Shown here piece after piece: positions 55,944-64,000 of a stretch of 64,000 nucleotides of DNA. The stretch covers positions 186,001-250,000 of the forward strand of contig QANZ01039167.1 in the NCBI GenBank assembly GCA_003254925.1, read 5' to 3'. The DNA is from Chamaecrista fasciculata (lineage: Eukaryota; Streptophyta; Magnoliopsida; Fabales; Fabaceae). How positions within the stretch are numbered: the stretch's first letter is position 1; each line of letters opens with the position of its first letter. The translations under genes and the position numbers were made by a program. The notes beneath the pieces were generated by a model that was given only the letters and a program-made list of their open reading frames with translations, did not search any database and was not told the origin of the DNA.

Positions 55944-58506
55944 TCAACGAAAACGTTTCATCTTGAGCACCACCATCACATAAAGCATATCATACATGTG
56001 ACTAACAAATCTGAAGTAAGTGTATCTAAAAGTCTTGTTAAAGAAAATGGCACCACACACTACCCAGAATGCAGTTCCAAATCCAACTCCCATTCCAATG
56101 TACAATGAAGGCAAAAATTCATCTTTCTCATCTTCTTCCTCTCCTTTGGGTTTTATGTCATGATCTTCATGCTTACAATTCTTTGGAAGTGGATCACCAC
56201 AAAGTTGAGGATTCCCAATATAACTGAGTGTACCAAATCCTTGAATTTGGGTCCCTAATGGAATTCTTCCACTAAGATTGTTGAATGACAAATTCAAACT
56301 ACCCAGAAAAGATAATTTAGAGAAGCTTCCAGGAATTTCACCTTGAAGTTGGTTGCTTGAGAGATCAAGAGATTCCAATTGCTTCAAGTTTCCAATCTCA
56401 TTTGGTATGTTTCCCATGAATTGATTATGAGACATGTTCAAAAAAGTCAATTCAGTGAGACTGAATATCTCTGGAGGTATTGTTCCAGACATATTATTAC
56501 TTGAGACATCAATAGTACGCATCCACTTCAAGTTTCCTTCATAATCTAATTCTTGGCCTTTTATGTGCAACAAAAGAGTGTCATCACGCACAGTATATGT
56601 GAAGTTGCAAATACAAATTTAAGCATCTCAACATTTGTAGCTTTGTTGAAAACCAAGGCTATCAAATTATTGACACATTAAGGTATTGATCCAGAGATTC
56701 TGTTATCTGCCAAATCCAAAATTATGAGGCCAGATAATAGACATAACTGTGAAGGGATCTGACCACTGAATTGATTTGACCTCAAAAGCAGAACTTTTGT
56801 GTTGTTGGCTATGCAATTCGATATGTTTCCCGAGAATTGATTTTCTTCCAAATCAAGAACCCACAATTTATGGCAGTTTTTCAATGGTGCAGATATCTCT
56901 CCAGATAAGTTATTCTTAGAAAGATGCAATACCACAAGGTTGGACAAAGATCCCATTGATTGAGGAATCTTTCCTGTTAGGTTATTGTTGTCAAGCCTAA
57001 CATGAGACAACGATTCCCAATTCTTCCAACAATCTGTAAGCCCTCCAGATAAAAGATTATTAGACATGTCCAAAAACAATAATTTGCTTGTCCCATTCAT
57101 TTCTTGACACAAGAGAGAATAAATAGGACCTAACAAAGAATTGTATGATATGTCAAAAACAGCCACATTTGGAGACAACCTTGGGAGGCCACTTTGAACC
57201 CAGAGTTATGACTGTAGTGTTCAATGTGACATTTGAGATATCGGCATCGATGGAATTATCACTTAAAGAAATGAATTCCAGTTGAGATGCAAAATCCCAG
57301 AACTTATCTTGAGGTTCAAATGAAATCTGTGAGTTTGAAATATAAAGAGCTGCAGATGTCTGAGTATATAACCATTCAGGAAGCTTAGGACCTATGTATT
57401 CTAAGTCAAGAAGCAAAAGTCTAAACTTAGGAACCCAGAGAGAATCAAAGTCAAAGATGAGTCCTGGTGATCCAATTACAAGACCTTTTAAATTTGAGAG
57501 CTTGTCAAAATTTTTCTCAGACACAATTCCAGACAAGTTCTTACCATGGACATGCAGTCTAATCAAGTTTGAGAGATTCCCTAGACTTGGAGGAATAGGA
57601 CCAGAAAATGAATTCTCACGAATGTTAAGACGCTGCAGGTTTTCAAGTTGGCCTAACCAATCTGGAATTGGTCCACTAAATTGATTAGAAAACAAAGACA
57701 AAGATACCAAGCTTTGAAGATTTAGCAGGGTCCTTGGGACTTGTCCTTTGAAAAAATTATTGTTTAAGTTGAATAACCAATTCGGCAAGAACTGAGATCC
57801 GAAATCATTACTGGAAAGGGAAAGAACCTGAAGTGAAGTGAAATTGGCATATTGGAGAGATGGATTGATGTTTTTGAGTTGACAATGTGAAAGGTACAAC
57901 TCTGAAAGTGAAGGAAGTGTAGTCATTAATTGAAGCCATTCAATTTCCCTATGAAGGTCAATGCCAATGAAGACAAGATATTTCAAGGAGGAAAAATGAG
58001 AAAGCCATTGAAGACTATCAATATGGAGATTGTCATTATAGGACAAATCAAGATAATGAAGATTGGAGAAACTTGTGGCATTATTAATAGAATCAAGAAG
58101 GATGGATTTGAAGTTATGATAACTTAAATCCAAGTGATTCAAGAAGTCAAGTTGAAGAAGCAAAGATACGATGAGTTCACCTGTCAAGCAATTCAATTTG
58201 TCTAGTTGGAAAGAGTAGCCACCAGTGGTTTCTGCAGAAGAACATGACAAAGAAAGCATAGTGACTCTTCCTGTGGTGTTGTCACATGTAACACCATTCC
58301 AATGGCAACAATCATGGTGATAATTAGACCAAGAAGAAAGGATGGATGAAAGGCTCAACAATGGCATGCTTGAAGTTAAGAAGTGTGTTTTGGTCTTTTG
58401 GGTTGCATAATTTCACTCTCATTCTGCACATGCCTTTGTGGAGAATGACACTAAACAGAAACAAAAGAAGTGTAATGTAACTAGAGAAGTGAAGCATCTT
58501 CATCAT
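55944..58506 (-). pseudogene. Broken tandem duplicate of the RLP gene
   Basis: About 90 percent identical by eye to 49613-52285 over its length and in the same orientation. Lesions visible against the intact copy: a 1-bp insertion near 58350 soon after the signal peptide; an in-frame 27-bp loss near 57768; an in-frame loss of 72 bp, one LRR unit, near 57578; an 11-bp deletion near 57195; a TCA to TAA nonsense change at about 56680; and a 4-bp deletion near 56597. Three frameshifts and a stop leave only short frames (58506-58324, 58367-57153, 57178-56678, 56591-55944). The membrane helix and tail remain recognisable. No full receptor can be made. Confidence 0.9.
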
Positions 58507-58870
58507 CCAAGCAATAATGAATTGAAGTAGCTTATGAAGAAATCAAGTGTGTCTTTTATATTGTTTTAAAATGATTAATTATGGAGAATGGTTTGTTTCC
58601 TTAAAATTCTGTTTTAGTGGGTGAGGGAGGATGTTTTGAACCACATAATGTGGCATACTTTTGTTGACCATATATATAACCGAAGTAGCTAGTTTATAAG
58701 TCATAGTAACGTTGAACCACAGACCAAAGTGGATTGACCTCATTTTTTATCCATTGGGGACCATGAAGTATGAAAACAGGACTTGACCTTACCATCCATC
58801 ATGCGGGAGAGGGACCAATGGCCACTAAGACTGCTTTGAATTTGAAACCAATATAAATATATATATATAT
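58507..58870 (-). promoter_or_regulatory. Duplicated promoter of the RLP pseudogene
   Basis: Retains AATATAAAAG (58562-58553) and most blocks of the intact gene's upstream region, plus a small extra segment near 58610-58640 (TTAGTGGGTGAGGGAGGATG). A transcript from the pseudogene is possible. Confidence 0.5.
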
Positions 58871-58884
58871 AATATTAGAAAAAA

Positions 58885-59255
58885 ATATTAATTTCGTCCC
58901 CAAACTTTACACCAATTGTCAGTTTCGTTCCCAATCTTTTTTTTATTGTCAATTTCGTCTTCAATGTTTTACATTTTAAAAAATTTTATCCTTTGCTCTT
59001 ACTTTAGTCAAATATTAATGATAGAATCTACGTGACTAATGGTATGTAATGTAAAATTGATAGAAAAATATACTCAAATCTTAACTCAGACTAAAAATAG
59101 GATACGACCTGTCGTTAATTTATTAAAAAAGTTAGTTAAAAGATAAAATTGACCAAAATGTAAAACATTGGGGATGAAGTTGACAATAAAAAAATATTAG
59201 AGACAAAATTGACAATTGGTGTAAAATTTGAGGACGAAATTAGTGCTTTTATATA
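58885..59255. mobile_element. TIR element of the AATTTCGTCCYCAAA family
   Basis: The left arm reads TTAATTTCGTCCCCAAAC and then TTATTGTCAATTTCGTC. The right arm, on the other strand, reads CTAATTTCGTCCTCAAAT and then TTATTGTCAACTTCATC. Arms are about 105 bp. A degraded relative lies at about 18240-18600. The target duplication is unclear because TA repeats flank the left end. Confidence 0.55.
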
Positions 59256-59330
59256 GTTATAGAGATGAAGATTGAGATTTCAATCTAGGATAATATGTGG
59301 GCATGACGTCGTATTCCTCAATAATTTATC

Positions 59331-59821
59331 AAATATTCATTTTGATTATAAAATTATTTTTTTGTTCCATTTTAGTCCTTAGACTTTTATATTGGTCATA
59401 TTTTAGTTTCCAAAATGTAATTTCATATAGTTCTTCCAGTTATTTTTAATCTGAATAGTTAATATAAATTATTTCTCTCTTATATGTATCGTGTTATAAT
59501 AAGTAAGTTGACGAAAAAAATTTCATTTTTATTCATGAATTGAGGATAAATTTGTTGTTAATTTTTATCTCTAATTAATTTATGACTAAGAATGTAAATT
59601 ATTTTTTCTCTTTTTGTCAATTCACTTATTAAGACACATATGAGATAGAAATAGTTTATCTTCACTGTATAGGTTTAAATAACGATGAAAACTTAACAAA
59701 ATCACATTTTGGCACCAAAACAGAATAAATATAAAAGTTTGAGAAAACAAAATAGAAAAAGTTTTAGGACCAAAATAAAACTTACCGTATAGTTTGAGGA
59801 CCAAAATGAGATTTTAACCTT
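59331..59821. mobile_element. TIR element of the CTCATTTTGGTC family with 11-bp direct flanks
   Basis: The arms match 19096-19720, with the left terminal bases missing. AATAATTTATC flanks both sides (59320-59330, 59822-59832), consistent with a Mutator-size (9-11 bp) target duplication. The middle holds a segment with TTTCTCTCTTATATG, as in the copy at 1045. Confidence 0.6.
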
Positions 59822-59832
59822 AATAATTTATC

Positions 59833-60324
59833 TTAATTAATACCATTCTCCCTCGTCTTCATCATCATTCATGCACTATTATATTAACCAAGGTAAGTGT
59901 TTCAGAAATCAACAATTTGATGAAACATGAATTTTTCATTGACCAAGTTTATACTTAAGCTCATATATCCTCATGAAGCTAGAATTTGTTTTAACAGTAC
60001 AATTATCTTTTAGATATAAATGGTGCAATTCTTCTCTAATATTCTTGTTATAATTGTTATATTCAATTCAAATGCAAACAATCAATTAACTAAGAATAAT
60101 AATTAATTTGAGATGAGAAAGCACTTCATGCATAAGGTATGACTTATGAGCAAAACAAATGCTATGAATATGAGATGACTTGTTGCTAAAAAATATAAAA
60201 TAACAAAAGAATCTATTGAGCGAAAGCATCTGAAAGAGATGAATTACATAATAAATTAATAAATTAGTTTGCAAAAAATTGCTTTCGTTAATTGCAATAT
60301 TTTCATAAAAATATTTCTTAATTC
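59833..60324. other. AT-rich spacer
   Basis: No gene or recognisable repeat end seen. Confidence 0.5.
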
Positions 60325-61050
60325 GTTTTGGTTAAAGGATAACTTTGCTCCTTTATTTTTGGGCGAAGTTACGATGAAGACCGGCCTTTATATTTTTTTG
60401 TTGTTGTAATTTTGGTCCTTTAAATTTTTCAAAAGTTTTCATTAATTGGTTCCAAAAACTAAATGTAATCATATCTCTATCTTTTCTTTGTCTAGTTGGA
60501 GTGGTCATTAAGCAAGCTCTAATAGGTCTCCACAGGCGGGCCGCTTGTTTTATAGTCAAGCTACGCGAAATTAATCATATCTATTATGTTTCAAGTTTAA
60601 TTGCTATGAGTTATTTTTTATAAGTTATTTTTCTACTCAGTTGAGACCATTAAATAAGATTAAATCAGGCTCGAAAGTGGTTCGGGACCAAAAAGTGAAA
60701 AATCAATTTCAGGCTGGATTTGACAAAATTTTCTAGTAATCCCAACTAAACAGAAAAAGGACTTGTCAAAAGTAACTTGTTGCAATCAGACATGAAACGA
60801 GAAAGATATAACCAAATTTGCTTGTTTGACTGTGAAACAAGCGGCTTACTTCCACAGTCCAATTTGACATTGTTTTTTGACAACCCCAACAGGACAAAAA
60901 GAAACTCGTCAAAAGCAATATGTAGCTCTGAACTTGTTGCATTCAAATGTGAAATGAGAAAGATATGGACACATTTAGTTAATAAGAAAAGATAGAGGGC
61001 TAGATTCTAACATACTCTAAAAATAACCGACCAAAATTACACTTTAGCCA
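60325..61050. mobile_element. Mutator-like family copy upstream of the RCC1 gene
   Basis: Contains the family core several times (AGACATGAAACGAGAAAGAT near 60788, CAAATGTGAAATGAGAAAGA near 60945) and TTTTGGTCCTTTAAATTTTTC in the left arm. Ends are not precise. Confidence 0.45.
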
Positions 61051-61252
61051 TTTATCTTTTAATTTTTTTCTAATTAAATGGATTCTTTTATACTTGGGTA
61101 TTGATAAGTTTTAATATGTTGCATATAGATCCTATTTGAGTCCATTTCATCTTATTTTGCCACATCATGATTCTAGTCACTATGCCACGTCATACTTAAC
61201 GGCTAAATATGGATGGAATTCACCAAGGGACTAACGGTGGAACCTTTTGAGA

Positions 61253-61395
61253 AGTTATGAGACCAAAATTGCAACAAAAAAAGTTATGAGACCAAAATGA
61301 AACCTTTGTCATAGTTATGGGACCAAAATTGCAACAAAAAAAAGTTATGGGACCAAAATAAAACCTTTGTCATAGTTATGGGACCAAAAGTACAC
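61253..61395. repeat. Tandem repeat, 60-61 bp period, about 2.3 units
   Basis: Units AGTTATGGGACCAAAATTGC and AGTTATGGGACCAAAATAAA alternate twice and begin a third time. It resembles one arm of a TIR element that has amplified. It lies within the upstream region of the RCC1 gene. Confidence 0.75.
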
Positions 61396-61439
61396 TTAAG
61401 CCTTCTCAAAAAGTCAACGAATTAACCCATTTCTTCCGT

Positions 61440-62282
61440 TTTCCACAGTCAAAGTCCTTTAAAAAGATGGATTTTATAGCACTCCTCGCATTTGTAATTT
61501 TGTGTTGTAAGTAAGGTAAGGAGAATCACCAGAGACTCACGAGGGTCAGAAAATAACATTGACGTTTTGAAAATAACACAGAAATATCTCATTCTCACGA
61601 TTGATCTCAACAATTTCCATAGAACGATCGCTTTTTCTTCTCTAGAAATTTCCGATTCGTTGTGGGGCCTTGTGGAACTGTGAGCCTGTGGGAACTTGTA
61701 TTGTTATTCCCAGGGTCCTGGAGCTCAAAGAAACTACGACGACGCCTTCTTTGTTTATTTCTTTGCCTTCGTTTATTTCCGAGATTCGAGCTTGTTTCTC
61801 TCCTACTCGGGTATGTTTCTTTCTCGTTTCTTGAATATGCGGTTCTTGCTGAAATTGGATTTCTCTCATCATGTTTCTTTGCCCCAATTACTGGAAATGG
61901 TTGCGTTTCTTCGTTTTCAATGATGGGTATGTGTTGGTAATGAGTATTGAGTTTTTGCCATTTGACTTGGTGAAAAGAGTTTTGTTTTCCCTTTTTTGAC
62001 TATCTCGAAGTTAAGGAAATATGAAATCCAATGAGAAATAATGTCTTAAATTCTAAATAAATTCGTCAAAGTTTCGGACTTCCTTTTTTTTTTTGGGCAA
62101 AGAAAAGTCTTGCATTCGGATTTTTCTGTCGCCAAGCTGTTTTGTAGGAAATTTTTTATTTTGGTGTTAATGCTTTTATCCTAATTGATTGCAAATGCAA
62201 CTCTACCATCTGGTTCATTATTTTGTTTTTTGTATTGATTTTGCCGTTGCTTTGGATTGTTGTGTGACTCTCAGGTCAATCT
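61440..62282 (+). promoter_or_regulatory. Promoter and spliced 5' leader of the RCC1 gene
   Basis: A leader exon probably ends at 61810 (TACTCGG/GTATGT) and the next exon begins at 62275 (GACTCTCAG/GTCAAT), eight bases before the start codon. The leader exon is GC-richer than its surroundings. Exon borders are read from splice consensus only. Confidence 0.5.
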
Positions 62283-63283
62283 ATGGATCTTGATGAAATT
62301 TTTGGCATCACCACCCGGCCTGTGAGTAACCCAACAAAGAGTGCAATTTATGTATGGGGATATAATCAATCTGGGCAGACAGGTAGAAAAGAGAATAATG
62401 ATCAGTTGAGGATTCCAAAGCAGCTGCCTCCAGAATTATTTGGATGTCCAGGTGGTAAAAATGCACGTTGGTTGGATGTTGCTTGTGGTCGTGAGCATAC
62501 AGCCGCGGTAGCCTCTGATGGGTCTCTGTTTACTTGGGGTCTGAACATTTTACTTTTGTTCATTTTACTCATTATAAGTGCATCTAGCCATTTCATAGTT
62601 TGTGGATTCTTTCCCTGATTACTACTCTCTATATATATGTGTATGTGTGTGTGGTATAAATAGTTGAATGAATACCAAATCAAGAAATGTATCCCCATAT
62701 TTTTACTCAGGTCAGCTAGAGGAAACTAGCCTTTTGTTATTCTTGCAAAAAATATGTTTTACCACAGGTCATATTACTCTTCTTTGGGTGATTCATTTTG
62801 TGCCAGTAGAGACGAAGCCCTGCTGTTTTATGTTCCTTCTTGTGTATAATTTGTTTCTCTTTGTTGAATTCAGATTATTATATGTGATTTTGTTCTATTA
62901 GAAGAGTTAATATTTTTATTCATTAGAAAAACCCGGACTCATATTTTTACCAATATCCCAGGGGCTAATGACTTTGGTCAACTGGGAGATGGAACTGAGG
63001 AACGAAGAAAATATCCGAAGAAAGTAAAACAATTACAGTCAGAGTTTGTGAAATCTGTGTCCTGTGGAACTCATTGTACCGCTTGCATTGCAGAACCTCG
63101 TGAAAATGATTGCACCATGCCAGCTGGAAGGCTCTGGGTTTGGGGACAGAATCAGGTAACATTTTTTAAGTCTTACTACATTTTTCCATTATGTCTGGAC
63201 GGATTGTGATTCATTTATTCTTTTTTGTATTACAGGGTTCAAATCTTCCTCGCTTGTTTTCGGGTGCCTTTAAACCCAATACG
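62283..63283 (+). CDS. RCC1-repeat protein, At3g02300-like; 5' part, continues past the right edge
   Basis: Coding exons 62283-62538, 62962-63155 and 63236-63283, with GT-AG introns and consistent phase, give the first 166 residues. The start MDLDEIFG is followed by two RCC1 blades: SAIYVWGYNQSGQTG with WLDVACGREHTAAV, then NDFGQLGDGTEERRKYPKKV with SVSCGTHCTACI, then RLWVWGQNQ. RCC1 proteins fold into seven-bladed propellers; relatives include guanine exchange factors and the UV-B receptor UVR8. Function of this subgroup is not known to me. No further exon is visible in 63284-64000, so the next intron exceeds 700 bp. The gene appears intact as far as seen. Confidence 0.85.
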
Positions 63284-63721
63284 GTAAGGATGTATATTGT
63301 ATGCATATATAGCCATCCTGTAACAGGCCTTACACTTGAATTAAGTACTTTTATCAGATTTTAACATTACGCTTGTATCATGTGTTTATTTAGCTAAACT
63401 AACAAAAATAAAGAAATCAAATAAAAAGAATATGAAAAAAAAAATCATTGCTTGAATTACCACTAAACAACTTACTTGCCTAAACCTCTAAGTTAGTACA
63501 CGTTATTTGTAAGCATTTGTCATAGTTCTAAATTGAATAGTTTATAATCACTAAGATTGTCAGTGCTGTGAGCTATTCTAAAATATTTTACATGATCTAC
63601 CAAATTGTAATTAGAAAATCTCAATCGTTAATAGAATCATCAAAGTAATGCCTTTATCATTTTGATTTAGAGTTCATTCTTTGCATCAAGACATTTGCTG
63701 CACAGCCCTTCTTTGTGAAAC

Positions 63722-63931
63722 TTCATGTGATTGCCAGGGATCCAGGTTTTAATAACTTGGTCGCAGTTCTTGCATCTGTGGCTCATGCTTCGCTGTAGAA
63801 ATGGTAATTTTTATCTTACAGAAGCAAATAGTAAACCCTAAAAGGTTCAGGTTTAGTAAAAATTCTTGTGACTGCCAAGGATCCAAGTTTTAATAACTTG
63901 TATATAGTTTTTCATGTGGGGCTCATGCTTC
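63722..63931 (+). repeat. Direct repeat of about 70 bp in the third RCC1 intron
   Basis: Copy 1 (63722-63791) and copy 2 (63862-63931) share GATCCAGGTTTTAATAACTT (GATCCAAGTTTTAATAACTT in copy 2), TTCATGTG/TTCTTGTG and GGCTCATGCTTC, with a 140-bp offset. It is intronic and non-coding as far as can be seen. Confidence 0.7.
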
Positions 63932-64000
63932 CTTTTCTAAAATATGCTTTGGTTCACGAATAGACTTTCTCTGTTTCTGCAATCTACATGCATAATGGAC

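Overview
The window is plant nuclear DNA, almost certainly from a eudicot. The evidence is a chloroplast-targeted PLS-DYW pentatricopeptide protein, a ten-exon augmin subunit gene, leucine-rich-repeat receptor-like proteins, GT-AG introns, very AT-rich intergenic DNA, and a dense load of plant Copia, Helitron, Mutator-like, PIF/Harbinger-like and hAT-like elements. A woody rosid is my guess only; the sequence does not fix the species. No bacterial, viral or CRISPR features were seen. Two runs of N (1271-1496 and 15206-15344) and two single Ns (4398, 4501) are assembly gaps.

Layout, left to right. The first 12 codons of a minus-strand gene leave the left edge. 0.3-5.5 kb is a patchwork of degenerate terminal-inverted-repeat (TIR) elements, a gene-fragment-carrying TIR element (2983-3827) and a Helitron inserted inside another Helitron (4187-4961). 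5.5-10.3 kb is a full-length Copia retrotransposon on the minus strand, with both LTRs, a primer-binding site, a polypurine tract and a 5-bp target duplication. Its single gag-pol frame is broken by two stop codons. 11.2-13.2 kb is an intact CRR2-like PPR gene (minus). 14.2-20.4 kb is a second transposon field, including a TIR element holding the 5' part of a UDP-glycosyltransferase gene, and a 270-bp tandem duplication. 20.5-23.0 kb is a two-exon gene for a secreted Ole e 1-domain, proline-rich cell-wall protein with long internal repeats (minus). 26.9-33.7 kb is the complete ten-exon AUG5 gene (minus, 799 residues).

34-41.5 kb is again mobile DNA: a PIF-like MITE, a Helitron inside an older repeat, an hAT-like MITE with an exact 8-bp target duplication, and a solo LTR sitting in a Mutator-like element. 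43.1-47.0 kb is a RING-H2 E3 ligase gene (plus). 47.7-49.2 kb is a stack of nested repeats with a near-perfect foldback element and a SINE-like retroposon. 49.6-52.3 kb is an intact LRR receptor-like protein gene (minus) and 55.9-58.5 kb is its broken tandem duplicate. At the right edge (61.5-64 kb) an RCC1-repeat gene (plus) starts and runs out of the window.

How the genes relate: they do not form a pathway. CRR2 works in chloroplast RNA processing, AUG5 in spindle and cortical microtubule nucleation, the proline-rich protein in the wall, the RING protein in ubiquitination, and the LRR proteins probably in surface immunity. From memory, the RING and RCC1 genes match the neighbouring Arabidopsis loci At3g02290 and At3g02300. 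If so, the receptor-like-protein pair and its transposons were inserted into an old gene pair. The most informative structural signals are the nested insertions, which allow relative dating, and two TIR elements that appear to have captured host sequence.
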